The notes below the pieces were generated by a model. That model did not search any database. It was not told the DNA's origin and saw only the letters and a program-made list of their open reading frames with translations. This document shows positions 13,037 through 20,896 of a stretch of 26,475 nucleotides of DNA, one piece after another. Made by a program: the position numbers and the translations under genes. The DNA is from a virus, in IMG/VR virus record IMGVR_UViG_3300027881_000064, positions 1 to 26,475 of that record; one strand, written 5' to 3'. Every line of letters starts with the position of its first letter. Position 1 is the first letter of the stretch.

Positions 13037-14743
13037 ATGTACGGCCCTACCAATGCAGTAGCAATGTTCGAACACGACGCGAAATACTGCCACGAGGGGG
13101 AAATGTTTCTTGACCAATGCAACCGAGTATCGGGAACCTTATCCGATAATGAGGAACACCGACGAGACATAAGAATGTCGATGTTGCACCAATGCTTTTT
13201 GTTTGCAGGTCGCATTCAACGTGCAGTTGGTTCTCCTTTACGCATCACGCCTTATAATTGTTTCGTATCGGGCCGGATTGAGGACGACTCCAACAGCATC
13301 TTTGATCGTGTTAAGGAAGCATTCCTTACAATGCGAACGGGTGGAGGCATTGGGTACGATTTCTCCGAACTTCGCCCATTGAATGCGCTAATCAAGTCAG
13401 TTAACAGCGGCTCCTCAGGGGCCGTTTCGTTTATGAAGCCATTTGATGCAACCTGCGAGGTATCACGATCAGCGGGCGGACGTCGTGGTGCACAGATGGG
13501 CACGTTACGAGTTGACCACCCAGACATCCAACAGTTTGTAGACGCAAAGCAAAACCTCACCGAACTCCTTAATTTCAATACGTCAGTAGGCATCCTCGAC
13601 GATTTCATGGCAGCCGTCAGCTCAGACGCGATGTACGACTTGAAGCATAATGGAATGGTGTACTCAGAAGTGAGTGCCGTCGAATTGTTTAATTCAATGA
13701 TGCGTGCAACGTGGGATTGGGCGGAGCCTGGTGTGTTATTCCTCGACACAATAAACCGAATGAACAATCTTCACTATTGTGAAACAATCTCAGCCACTAA
13801 CCCGTGCGCGGAACAGCCTTTGCCGCCTTATGGTGCATGTCTCCTCGGGTCAGTAAATTGGGTCCCATACGTTCGTGAAAATGGCGGGCGGTATATTGAC
13901 TTCGAAGGAATGGCTGCTGACATCCCGGGGGCAGTTCGTGCAATGGACAACGTTGTTGACTACGCGATGTATCCTTTGCCTCAACAGGAGTGCGAAGCGA
14001 AAAACAAACGTCGTATGGGCATTGGTGTAACCGGTGTTGCAAACGCAATCGAGGCGCTTGGGTATGAGTATGGGTCAGACGCCTTCATCGGTACGCTACG
14101 CGAGGGGCTGGCCTTGATACGCGATGAAACTTACCGCGCCTCCGTGCGACTCGCAGAGGAAAAAGGCGCATTCCCACTATTCGAACGTGACGCCTTCATG
14201 GATGGTGAATTTGTTAAGACATTGCCACAAGACATTCGGGATGGTATTGCGAAACACGGCATTCGTAATAGTCACCTAACGTCAATCGCGCCTACGGGAA
14301 CTATCTCACTTACTGCTGACAATATCTCATCTGGGATCGAGCCAGTGTTTTCATTGCGTCAAGAACGTGAAATAATCAACCCAGATGCGCAATCAAGTCG
14401 GTTAGTTCAACTCATTGACTACGGCCTTGATCGTTTCGGGACACAAGCTAAGACCGCAGACGAATTAACACCCGAAGATCACGTATCGGTGTTGTGTCAT
14501 GCACAGGAATTCGTTGACTCCGCGATCTCGAAAACGTGCAATGTTGGTGACGATGTGTCCTTTGATCGCTTCAAAGATTTGTACAAAATGGCATATGCAG
14601 GTGGGGCGAAAGGATGCACGACGTTCCGCGCTGCAGGTAAGCGGTTCGGTGTGATCAAGAAGCTTGACGAAGGAAAGTCATCGACAGCCGAGGGAAGCGC
14701 ATGCTACATTGATCGGGAAACCAATATTAAAACTTGTGAGTAG
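13037..14743 (+). CDS. nrdJ: Class II (adenosylcobalamin-dependent) ribonucleotide reductase
   Basis: Reduces ribonucleotides to deoxyribonucleotides using an adenosylcobalamin-generated thiyl radical. Recognisable signatures are NCFV (C75), a GGGIGYDFSELRP loop (102-114), NPCAEQPLPPYGACLLGSVNW (255-275, with N255, C257, E259) and APTGTISL (418-425). The C-terminus ends CYIDRETNIKTCE, with C556 and C567 as the likely shuttle cysteine pair. At 568 aa it is compact and lacks an N-terminal ATP-cone. No NrdB-type small subunit is present, which fits class II. Codons 388-398 contain the 32-bp segment duplicated at 2671-2702. It has its own promoter and sits between portal and head genes. Confidence 0.92.
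   Translation: MYGPTNAVAMFEHDAKYCHEGEMFLDQCNRVSGTLSDNEEHRRDIRMSMLHQCFLFAGRIQRAVGSPLRITPYNCFVSGRIEDDSNSIFDRVKEAFLTMRTGGGIGYDFSELRPLNALIKSVNSGSSGAVSFMKPFDATCEVSRSAGGRRGAQMGTLRVDHPDIQQFVDAKQNLTELLNFNTSVGILDDFMAAVSSDAMYDLKHNGMVYSEVSAVELFNSMMRATWDWAEPGVLFLDTINRMNNLHYCETISATNPCAEQPLPPYGACLLGSVNWVPYVRENGGRYIDFEGMAADIPGAVRAMDNVVDYAMYPLPQQECEAKNKRRMGIGVTGVANAIEALGYEYGSDAFIGTLREGLALIRDETYRASVRLAEEKGAFPLFERDAFMDGEFVKTLPQDIRDGIAKHGIRNSHLTSIAPTGTISLTADNISSGIEPVFSLRQEREIINPDAQSSRLVQLIDYGLDRFGTQAKTADELTPEDHVSVLCHAQEFVDSAISKTCNVGDDVSFDRFKDLYKMAYAGGAKGCTTFRAAGKRFGVIKKLDEGKSSTAEGSACYIDRETNIKTCE
14198..14229 (+). repeat. 32-bp segment duplicated at 2671-2702
   Basis: In-frame coding part of the reductase (MDGEFVKTLPQ). 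It is the probable source copy, because it is intact and in a conserved gene. Confidence 0.95.
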
Positions 14744-14751
14744 GATTTCCT

Positions 14752-15144
14752 ATGAAAGTATTAATTACAGCGCTGATTTTTGGAATCGTCATTACGGCGT
14801 TTGAGGCACAAGGATACAACAAATCACCTCTTGAAAATGATCAATTTGGAGTATTTTCAGTCTATTGTCACCTTCAAGAAGATGCACGACGCGCGATGCC
14901 AATAGCTGCAAAGTCAGACAATGCAGAAGCATGGGAAGAATTCATACTGACTACGGACAACTCGTGTATTGACGTGATTGTTTTTTATCATGCAGGAGTT
15001 TTAGTATTTCCCATTAAAGGAAAGGTCCTTCATATCATTGACCGAAAAATGTACGGTGACATCATGGTTGAATTCGTGTTGATCGCCGACGAGGAGGGCA
15101 AAATGTACTACTCATGGAGCCTGCGCGTATTAACGAGTGCCTGA
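14752..15144 (+). CDS. Exported hypothetical protein, 130 aa
   Basis: The N-terminus MKVLITALIFGIVITAFEAQG is a good signal peptide or membrane anchor: a short positive start followed by 14 hydrophobic residues. Cleavage would be near AFEAQG. The mature part is acidic with two cysteines (YCHL and NSCID) that could pair in the periplasm. The C-terminus alternates strands (GDIMVEFVLIADEEGKMYYSWSL). No family was recognised. It overlaps the next gene by 8 nt. It could act in lysis or superinfection exclusion; neither is shown. Confidence 0.75.
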   Translation: MKVLITALIFGIVITAFEAQGYNKSPLENDQFGVFSVYCHLQEDARRAMPIAAKSDNAEAWEEFILTTDNSCIDVIVFYHAGVLVFPIKGKVLHIIDRKMYGDIMVEFVLIADEEGKMYYSWSLRVLTSA

Positions 15145-16258
15145 CACGCTAAACGAGCTCCTGAATAACTTTCAGGTTGCGCAACAGATCAGATGGGTAC
15201 GTGTTGCCAATAGGAACACACGCGAAATCACTGAGCGCATGGCTCGTCTCGATGCACAGTTAACAGCCTTCCTGCAATCCCAGGATCTCACCCAATTTGT
15301 TCGTGTTCGCGCCCAAGCTGTCCAACGTCAAGTCAGCGCAATCCTCGACCGTTTCTATCGTCAGGAAATAACGCCTTTCCTCGAGCATCAATTGAATGGT
15401 ACGTCTCGCCAGTCGTCACAGACTGAAGCCGAACTCATCCGTCGCGCGTTGACAAGTATCGGTATTGACCTCGACGTTATAACGCCCAACCCGGGCGTTG
15501 TCGCAACGTCAGCATCTGCAATGCCTTTCAACGGTTTTCCTTTGAACGATTGGATCAACGGTTTAAAAACAAGCGACTTCAATCGAACGTGGTCAACGAT
15601 CCAAGACGGTATGGTGTCGGGCCGAACGAACCAGGAAATTGTTCGCGATGTTGTGGGCAGTTCCTCGTTGAGGTTTAAAGACGGTGCACGCGAGGCGTCA
15701 CGCAATGGCGCGAAGACACTCGTTCGCACGATGACCAATCATGCAGCGTCCCAAGGGCGTCAAGCCGTGTGGGAAGAGAATGAGGACATCATTCGTGCGG
15801 TGCAATGGGTCGCAACACTCGACACGCGGACAAGCCCTGTCTGTCGTCAACGAGATGGGCGTGTTGGCCCCGTAACATCAGGCGATGACTTTAAAATGAA
15901 GCAAGGAGAAAAGGCTCTTCATCCCCCAAATGCACGTCCACCCGCTCATCCCAATTGTCGCTCAACAACAGTTGCTGTGACGAAGTCCTTTCGTGAACTA
16001 GGTTTCGACGTTGACGATGTACGCCCCGAGACACGTGCATCAATGGATGGCAAGGTGTCATCTGATTTGACGTATTTTGAATGGCTCAATAAACAAAGCA
16101 AAGCTGCGCAAGTTGATGCATTGGGTGAAAAACGATTTAAATTGTGGAAAGAGGGTGGGGTTGCACCTGAACGATTTGTTAACGACGAGGGGCGGCAATT
16201 CACTCTCGATGAACTTGAACGCAAAATGCCCGATGCCTTTGACGAGGCAGGGATTTAA
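15137..16258 (+). CDS. Head morphogenesis protein (Mu F / SPP1 gp7 family)
   Basis: Minor head protein associated with the portal and DNA ejection in this family. The diagnostic C-terminal domain lies at about 190-285: KTLVRTMTNHAASQGRQ, then VQWVATLDTRTSPVCRQRDGR (223-243), and PPAHPNCRSTTVAV (268-281) with C236 and H271/C274. The N-terminal 90 residues are helical. GTG 15137 is used because it overlaps the previous stop and no ATG lies close; the ribosome site is weak, so coupling to the upstream gene is likely. Length 373 aa is normal. Confidence 0.88.
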   Translation: MPDTLNELLNNFQVAQQIRWVRVANRNTREITERMARLDAQLTAFLQSQDLTQFVRVRAQAVQRQVSAILDRFYRQEITPFLEHQLNGTSRQSSQTEAELIRRALTSIGIDLDVITPNPGVVATSASAMPFNGFPLNDWINGLKTSDFNRTWSTIQDGMVSGRTNQEIVRDVVGSSSLRFKDGAREASRNGAKTLVRTMTNHAASQGRQAVWEENEDIIRAVQWVATLDTRTSPVCRQRDGRVGPVTSGDDFKMKQGEKALHPPNARPPAHPNCRSTTVAVTKSFRELGFDVDDVRPETRASMDGKVSSDLTYFEWLNKQSKAAQVDALGEKRFKLWKEGGVAPERFVNDEGRQFTLDELERKMPDAFDEAGI

Positions 16259-16267
16259 GGATTTGAC

Positions 16268-16729
16268 ATGTACATGCTAGGAAATAACTCACGCGCCGAA
16301 CTCGAAGGCGTCCACCCCGACCTTGTCGCGGTTGTTAAGCGCGCGATTGAAATTGTACCTGTTGACTTCACTGTTCTTGACGGTCTGCGCACACCTGAGG
16401 AGCAGGCTGAATACGTTCAGCGAGGCGTATCGAAGACGATGGCTTCAAAACACCTTCGACAGGAAGATGGGTTCGGTCACGCAGTCGACCTCGTGCCATT
16501 CATCAACGGTAAGGTACGTTGGGAAATGCAAGCGTGCATTCAAATCGCTCGCGAGATGGCTACAGCAGCCGCTGAACTAAAGGTGAGAATCGTTTGGGGA
16601 GGTGGATGGGCTGAGTTAGGCACCCATGACGCGGCTGAAATTGTCACCAGGTACATCGAACATAAACGCAAGTGGGGAGAACCCGTCTTCATTGATGGAC
16701 CCCACTATGAGCTTGCAACAATTTATTAA
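16268..16729 (+). CDS. M15-family peptidase, endolysin
   Basis: Probable zinc peptidase that cleaves peptidoglycan stem peptides (VanY/L-Ala-D-Glu peptidase type) and releases progeny. The motif S..H...GHAVD is present, with zinc ligands H62 and D74 and a final H146 in DGPHYEL. The opening SRAELEGVHPDLVAVVKRAIEI and DGLRTPEEQAEYV are typical of phage M15 endolysins. A six-residue insertion (RQEDGF) splits the usual SxHxxGxAxD spacing. No signal peptide is present, so a holin would be needed. Nearby membrane candidates are the tiny minus-strand genes at 17683-17958 and the protein at 20986. Confidence 0.9.
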   Translation: MYMLGNNSRAELEGVHPDLVAVVKRAIEIVPVDFTVLDGLRTPEEQAEYVQRGVSKTMASKHLRQEDGFGHAVDLVPFINGKVRWEMQACIQIAREMATAAAELKVRIVWGGGWAELGTHDAAEIVTRYIEHKRKWGEPVFIDGPHYELATIY

Positions 16730-16787
16730 CGTCTCGACAATTTGACTCTATCTGTGTAGCCTGAGGTAACACAATTGGAGTGCCTTA

Positions 16788-17474
16788 ATGCCTGAGTCTC
16801 AACAGAAGAAGCGCAAAAAGAAAAGAGTAAAAACCAATGAGGCGATAGCGCCATTAAACGAAAAACAAGCTCAATACCTTAATTCCCTATCAACGACTAA
16901 CTGCGTCGTTGCAATCGGCCCAGCTGGAACGGGCAAAACGTTTCTCGCCTGCTCACACGCAGCAACAATGCTCGCGACAGGCCGAACAGAAAAAATCATA
17001 CTTACACGTCCCACAATTGGAGTTGCGAATAGGTCCCTCGGGTATTTGCCTGGCGGACTCGCGCAAAAGATGGGCCCTTGGGCTCGACCACTCGTTGATG
17101 CGTTTAAACGCATTCTCGGATCAAGTCAAGTTGATAATCTAATTGCGAAAAAGGTTATTGAAGTTGGGTCGCTTGAACATATGCGAGGCCTGACGTTCGA
17201 TGACTCAGTGATGATTATTGACGAGGCGCAGAACGCGACCACCATCGAACTAAAAGCATTTCTCACGCGCATTGGAATGCGGTCGAATGTTATCGTGTGT
17301 GGGGATATCAGTCAGTCTGACTTGCCGGGCACAAACGGCCTTAGCTTAGTCGTGACTGCGGTCAATAAAAAGCTTGTTGACGATGCGGAGTTAATTGAGT
17401 TCGATCATAGCGACGTAGTACGCTCAAAGCTATGCGCCCAATGGGCTGCTGCATTCGATAAACTTCAAACCTGA
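16788..17474 (+). CDS. phoH: PhoH-like ATPase
   Basis: P-loop ATPase of the PhoH family, common in phages; the cellular role is unsettled (RNA metabolism or phosphate stress). Walker A GPAGTGKT (44-51), Walker B VMIIDEAQN (141-149), ILTRP (71-75) and a CGD sensor (171-173) are all present. The N-terminus is strongly basic (SQQKKRKKKRVK), suggesting nucleic-acid contact. Length 228 aa covers the bare PhoH core. TTGGAG precedes the ATG. Its end overlaps the minus-strand gene at 17465 tail to tail by 10 nt, with no visible terminator between them. Confidence 0.93.
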   Translation: MPESQQKKRKKKRVKTNEAIAPLNEKQAQYLNSLSTTNCVVAIGPAGTGKTFLACSHAATMLATGRTEKIILTRPTIGVANRSLGYLPGGLAQKMGPWARPLVDAFKRILGSSQVDNLIAKKVIEVGSLEHMRGLTFDDSVMIIDEAQNATTIELKAFLTRIGMRSNVIVCGDISQSDLPGTNGLSLVVTAVNKKLVDDAELIEFDHSDVVRSKLCAQWAAAFDKLQT

Positions 17475-17686
17475 TGCGTCTTATAAGCAAAACGTAACGC
17501 GGCCTCTTCGATGTCTGCGGCTGCGCACCAGTAAGCGCGTGACATGGCCCAGTCCCCATCTCGGTCGGTAAGGAAATGTTTGGCTTCGCGTTTCGCGACT
17601 CGTTTTTCATGATCCGTGTCTTCTAAAACCGAATCTAATAACGCGCGTTCAATCACACCTAACGCTAAAGCCTGTTCTGCGCTCAT
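17465..17686 (-). CDS. Hypothetical protein, 73 aa (last gene of reverse cassette)
   Basis: Begins MSAEQALALGVIERALLDSVLED and ends AYWCAAADIEEAALRFAYKTHQV. This resembles a small phage family in which '...ALLD........A..WL........FWC..AGLD...VR..L' is typical (recalled). Helical and soluble. There is no Shine-Dalgarno before the start, but the ATG overlaps the stop of the upstream reverse gene (ATGA), so reinitiation is likely. It runs against phoH. Confidence 0.72.
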   Translation of the reverse strand: MSAEQALALGVIERALLDSVLEDTDHEKRVAKREAKHFLTDRDGDWAMSRAYWCAAADIEEAALRFAYKTHQV

Positions 17687-17808
17687 TGTGGGAGGGCGTT
17701 CAGTACCGTTGAAATGTGGTACATTGTGTCACTGAGGACGACTTTCATCGCCGGCAGGTAGAAGGCTGCGAAAACGCTTACTGATACTACTGTCCCAAAA
17801 ACTCTCAT
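17683..17808 (-). CDS. Tiny membrane peptide, 41 aa
   Basis: Reverse-strand frame with a good ribosome site (AAAGGAAGTGAC before ATG). Residues 2-20 (RVFGTVVSVSVFAAFYLPA) form one hydrophobic segment; the remainder is a short polar tail ending VLNALPQ. Its stop overlaps the start of the 73-aa gene by ATGA. It may be a signal-anchored peptide, a small holin-like protein or an exclusion peptide; size alone does not decide. Confidence 0.6.
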   Translation of the reverse strand: MRVFGTVVSVSVFAAFYLPAMKVVLSDTMYHISTVLNALPQ

Positions 17809-17835
17809 GTCACTTCCTTTGCTTCAATCATGTAC

Positions 17836-17841
17836 ATTATA
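17836..17841 (-). promoter_or_regulatory. Reverse-strand TATAAT box
   Basis: On the minus strand TATAAT reads from 17841 to 17836, 28 nt before the 41-aa gene. No clear -35 box lies 17 nt upstream, so this is a moderate promoter candidate within the reverse cassette. Confidence 0.4.
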
Positions 17842-17862
17842 CACGAAATTGTTAACGTGTGA

Positions 17863-17958
17863 TTAAATTCCTGCCATGTATCTTAGGAGGGGCTCAATTG
17901 CGAAAAAACCGATTGCACCTAAAACCGCTCCAATCAAAAGATTTTTCAATGTGTTCAT
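17863..17958 (-). CDS. Tiny membrane peptide, 31 aa
   Basis: Reads MNTLKNLLIGAVLGAIGFFAIEPLLRYMAGI: one glycine-rich hydrophobic helix (about residues 6-21) with few charges. GAGGG lies about 8 nt before the ATG on the minus strand, and the start is 4 nt after the previous reverse gene's stop. The in-frame extension to 18078 overlaps that gene and is rejected. The GxxxG-like spacing could allow helix packing. Confidence 0.62.
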   Translation of the reverse strand: MNTLKNLLIGAVLGAIGFFAIEPLLRYMAGI

Positions 17959-17962
17959 TGTA

Positions 17963-18154
17963 TTAACCCTCGAAATCACTGAATTTAAGAAAGCAACCTC
18001 GCAAAGAAAACCAAGCTGGTCGATCATTTTTAGATAGTAAAATTTCCACCGTATCGCCTGACTGAACCTTATCGCCACCTACTAACCAAACACCCGAAAC
18101 CTTTTTAGCTGTAGTTTCCTGACCATTAAGGTAGGCTTTGAAAATGTTTGTCAT
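17963..18154 (-). CDS. Hypothetical beta-rich protein, 63 aa (first gene of reverse cassette)
   Basis: Strong AAGGAGAA ribosome site. The sequence MTNIFKAYLNGQETTAKKVSGVWLVGGDKVQSGDTVEILLSKND reads as repeated short strands, like a small beta-barrel; the ending WFSLRGCFLKFSDFEG is unknown. Upstream on the same strand lies the palindrome ATTATGCATAAT with the same following order (C.GAACAAGGA, then ATG) as the two + strand 43-bp leaders. Confidence 0.72.
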   Translation of the reverse strand: MTNIFKAYLNGQETTAKKVSGVWLVGGDKVQSGDTVEILLSKNDRPAWFSLRGCFLKFSDFEG

Positions 18155-18173
18155 TGTTCTTCTCCTTGTTTCG

Positions 18174-18185
18174 ATTATGCATAAT
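18174..18185 (-). promoter_or_regulatory. ATTATGCATAAT palindrome, third copy
   Basis: Perfect 12-bp palindrome 20 nt before the reverse-strand start at 18154. On the minus strand it continues CGAAACAAGGAG; at 9013 and 9334 it continues CAGAACAAGGA. Same element, opposite strand; likely promoter -10 or operator. Confidence 0.6.
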
Positions 18186-18236
18186 ACAAAGAAATTATTT
18201 ACAAAACCTTAAATCTCAAAATAAAAATGCATAATC

Positions 18237-18280
18237 TATAACTTAGTTATACTAACCCCGGTTGAAATATAACTAAGTTA
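18237..18280. promoter_or_regulatory. Double operator candidate between divergent units
   Basis: TATAACTTAGTTATA (18237-18251) is a perfect 15-nt palindrome with a central base, and TATAACTAAGTTA (18268-18280) is a second, slightly incomplete copy 31 nt later. Both match the site at 4282-4300. They lie between the reverse cassette and the scaffold gene, so they could control both. Confidence 0.62.
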
Positions 18281-18310
18281 GGTGTACCTTCGGCGATGAA
18301 CGATGTTTAA

Positions 18311-18325
18311 ACGGGGAGACCCCGT
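18311..18325 (+). other. Small GC-rich hairpin in the scaffold leader
   Basis: ACGGGG-AGA-CCCCGT, a perfect 6-bp stem with a three-base loop, 40 nt before the scaffold ATG. It has no T run, so it is more likely an RNA-stabilising or processing element than a terminator. Confidence 0.45.
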
Positions 18326-18364
18326 GCGCGTTCTAGGCAGGAGCCGAAACCCAAGGAGCAAAAT

Positions 18365-19162
18365 ATGCCCAAGATGATTGTTAAAGATGCTGACGGGAAG
18401 GATATCGAGGTTGAAGTTAATCTCGACGCAACAAACCCTGATGTTAAACGACTGATTGACGAGGCAGTAGCCGCGTCAACAAAAGGATTGACTTCCAACC
18501 GGGACGAAATCCTGACTGAAAAGAAAGGGCTTCAGGAGAAGCTCGATGCACTCGGCAAGCAGTGGGACGGATTGGATCCCGAAGTGGTCAAGAATCTCGT
18601 CAACCGTATGAATACGGATGAGGAGACCAAATTGATTGCGGAAGGTAAAATCGACGAGGTAGTTGAAAAGCGAGTTCTCGCAATGAAGACAGACCTTGAA
18701 GCACGCCTCGCAGCCGCGACCGAGTCACTGACTACGCTCGAAGGAAAGAATGTATCGTTGTCCGACAAGGTAAAAAATCTCGTAATTGACGGGATGGTTC
18801 GCCAAGCCGGATCTGAGCTGAAAATTCTGCCTACCGCATATGATGATGCAATTCATCGCGCAAAGCGGCACTTTCAACTCGACGACAATGACCATCCAGT
18901 AGCTCGAGATGACGCAGGCACTTTGCTGTTTGGTAAAGACGGAAAGTCGCCCTTGTCGCCGAATGAATGGCTCGAAGGCATGAAGGAGACGGCACCACAT
19001 TGGTTCCCGGCACCTTCTGGTGGTGGAGCTGGCGGTGGATCGGGCGGTAGTACAGGTGGTGGTTTCACAATCTCCCGGGAGGATGCGCGTAATCCGCAGA
19101 CTTACCAGGTGACAAAGGAAGCTGCTGCAAAGGCTGGTCAAACGATGCAAATCGTTGACTAA
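18365..19162 (+). CDS. Capsid scaffold-like protein
   Basis: Probable internal scaffold that guides coat assembly. It is placed directly upstream of the coat gene, is acidic and mainly coiled coil (KKGLQEKLDALGKQW, AMKTDLEARLAAATESLTTLEGKNVSL), and has a Gly-rich linker (about 219-233, SGGGAGGGSGGSTGGG) before a short conserved-looking tail (FTISREDARNPQTYQVTKEAAAKAG). The start is supported by CCCAAGGAGC. Length 265 aa fits. It could instead be a fused assembly protease or minor capsid protein, but no Ser-protease motif is seen. Confidence 0.8.
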   Translation: MPKMIVKDADGKDIEVEVNLDATNPDVKRLIDEAVAASTKGLTSNRDEILTEKKGLQEKLDALGKQWDGLDPEVVKNLVNRMNTDEETKLIAEGKIDEVVEKRVLAMKTDLEARLAAATESLTTLEGKNVSLSDKVKNLVIDGMVRQAGSELKILPTAYDDAIHRAKRHFQLDDNDHPVARDDAGTLLFGKDGKSPLSPNEWLEGMKETAPHWFPAPSGGGAGGGSGGSTGGGFTISREDARNPQTYQVTKEAAAKAGQTMQIVD

Positions 19163-19188
19163 ACTGAGGCTCTAAAAACCGTCACTGA

Positions 19189-19245
19189 GGTTACGCTCGT
19201 CGTAAGTAAAGTGGCAACCAAGAACCGCGCGACGAGCGCATAACC
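19189..19245 (+). other. Long stem-loop ahead of the coat gene
   Basis: GGTTA-c-GCTCGTCG (19189-19202) pairs with CGACGAGC-gca-TAACC (19230-19245), loop 27 nt, ending 14 nt before the coat ATG with AAGG between. It could be a partial terminator setting the scaffold:coat ratio or an mRNA-stabilising 5' end. Confidence 0.5.
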
Positions 19246-19259
19246 TTAAGGAAAAATCG

Positions 19260-20486
19260 ATGCCCAATACATTAGGTAATTACAATCCTACTTTCTTCGC
19301 CAATGAGGCGCTCATTCAGCTTTTCAAAGCTCTTGGAATGGCTGGACGGGTTCATCGTGGTGCTGAAGAGGAGCGGAATACGACTGGTCGTGAACTTGGT
19401 GACACCATCAACATTCGTCGGCCTTCCCACTTCACCGCGGAAACGCATGTTCCTGGCGTCGGTTCGTCCGACCAGGACGTCGTGGGTCAGAACGTTCAGA
19501 TCACTCTCGACAACCATCAGGAAGTCAAGTTTAAGCTGACTGACCGCGAACTCTCGTATACTTCCGAACGCATCATCGACGAGCACATTGGCCCAGCAGC
19601 TTATGCTCTCGCCGACAAGATCGACGTTGACCTTCACGCCCTTGGCGCGACCGTCGGCCCGAAAAGTACCCTCACGGGTGCGGTTGGTGCGAACTTCATC
19701 ACTAACCCTCGCGCAGTGATGCGTCAGAACGAGGCCCCAATGGATCAGAATGTCCATTACCTGGTCGATACCGGAATGGAAAACGCCATGCTTCAGCTTG
19801 GTATTTTTCACGAGGCGCAGATCACGGGCCAGGGTTCAAACAGTGATGCTTTGATGAATGGTTCCCTTGGTCGCCGGTTTGGCGTCGAAGTGTTCACCAC
19901 TCAGAACGCTGACGTTTCAGTTAGTGCGAAATCCTCAACTGTCAGTGCATCTGATCTTTCGGGTGACGAACTGTTTGCCGTTGACAATGGCGCCGGATAC
20001 CTTGCGAACGTATCCACGATGGTCCTTGATGGCGGAACTGGGGTCGAGACAGTCGAAGTTGGAGACACCTTCACCCTCGCAGGTGATCCCACGGTGTATA
20101 CGCTAACGGCGGGTGGTACGGTTGCGACCGGCGCCCTTACCGTTTCATTCTATCCTCCTCTTCGCAAAAACGTCCTGGACAACGTTGTCCTCACTTTCGA
20201 CAATTTGTCCGCAACTCAGGAAGCGGCTCACTTGCGCAACCTGATGTTCCATCGCAATGCTTTCGCTCTCGCGTTTGCTCCGCTGCCTATGACAGGTGAC
20301 GGCGCCGGTGCGCAGATCGACACGGTCACGGATCCCATTACGGGCCTCAGTGTTCGTGCCCGCATGTTCTACGACGGCGGAACTGCTACCAACTTCATCG
20401 CGCTCGATGCGTTGTACGGTACCCAGGTTCTCGACGGTCAGCTTGCTGTCCGTGCCCTGCGTGCAACTTCAATCGCGCCTGTGTGA
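19260..20486 (+). CDS. Major capsid protein (P22 coat-like)
   Basis: Coat protein of the P22 gp5 type (HK97 fold). Support: LGDTINIRRPSHF (46-58), a long strand NVQITLDNHQEVKFKLTDRELSYTSERIIDEHIGPAAYALADKIDVDL (78-125) with the family-typical LTDRE...I..A..ALA..ID, and a basic-hydrophobic ending near the C-terminus. Residues about 220-305 (SAKSSTVSASDLSGDELF to ALTVSFYPPL) form an added beta-rich domain like the inserted domain of P22 coat. Length 408 aa is close to P22's 430. It follows the scaffold gene and has a structured leader. Confidence 0.9.
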   Translation: MPNTLGNYNPTFFANEALIQLFKALGMAGRVHRGAEEERNTTGRELGDTINIRRPSHFTAETHVPGVGSSDQDVVGQNVQITLDNHQEVKFKLTDRELSYTSERIIDEHIGPAAYALADKIDVDLHALGATVGPKSTLTGAVGANFITNPRAVMRQNEAPMDQNVHYLVDTGMENAMLQLGIFHEAQITGQGSNSDALMNGSLGRRFGVEVFTTQNADVSVSAKSSTVSASDLSGDELFAVDNGAGYLANVSTMVLDGGTGVETVEVGDTFTLAGDPTVYTLTAGGTVATGALTVSFYPPLRKNVLDNVVLTFDNLSATQEAAHLRNLMFHRNAFALAFAPLPMTGDGAGAQIDTVTDPITGLSVRARMFYDGGTATNFIALDALYGTQVLDGQLAVRALRATSIAPV

Positions 20487-20549
20487 TCGTAACGGGAGGC
20501 TCTTAACGGGGCCTCCCAAACGATTTTAACCTTATAAGAAAGAAACCCG

Positions 20550-20870
20550 ATGGCATCAGTAAAAACTTACCCGACCGTTCATATTGTCAATCCCAAAGAC
20601 CCGCATGATCCTGCGCCGCAGCTCGCGAATACAAGCGACGTTGCCAAGCGTGGATGGACTTTGTGGGCCGACCGACACGATCCCAAACGCGCCGCTGATC
20701 TCGAGAAGGCAGCCACCCGTGACACCTCAGTAGTTGACCCGAAACCTGATACACCCGTAGTTGACCCGAAACCTGACACACCCGCGGGCGACGATAGCGG
20801 GAAACCTGACGAAGTCAAAGACGGTTCAGCCGTTGACCCATCCGACGTAAGGAAGTCGCCTTCTCAATAA
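20550..20870 (+). CDS. Hypothetical protein with proline repeat tail, 106 aa
   Basis: The first 50 residues (TVHIVNPKDPHDPAPQLANTSDVAKRGWTLWADRHDPKRAADLE) may fold. Residues 61-78 are two exact copies of VVDPKPDTP, encoded by a 27-nt tandem repeat with one base change (20730-20756 and 20757-20783), followed by a degenerate third copy. The tail is acidic and disordered. It lies right after the coat gene and before the terminator, so it may be a head-associated accessory or decoration protein (inference). Confidence 0.75.
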   Translation: MASVKTYPTVHIVNPKDPHDPAPQLANTSDVAKRGWTLWADRHDPKRAADLEKAATRDTSVVDPKPDTPVVDPKPDTPAGDDSGKPDEVKDGSAVDPSDVRKSPSQ

Positions 20871-20896
20871 GAAGAGCATCGATAGCTCTCGAAACT

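Noticed and set aside
18955-19068. Minus-strand Pro-rich frames opposite the scaffold gene
   Set aside because: Mirror image of the Gly-rich linker codons on the + strand.
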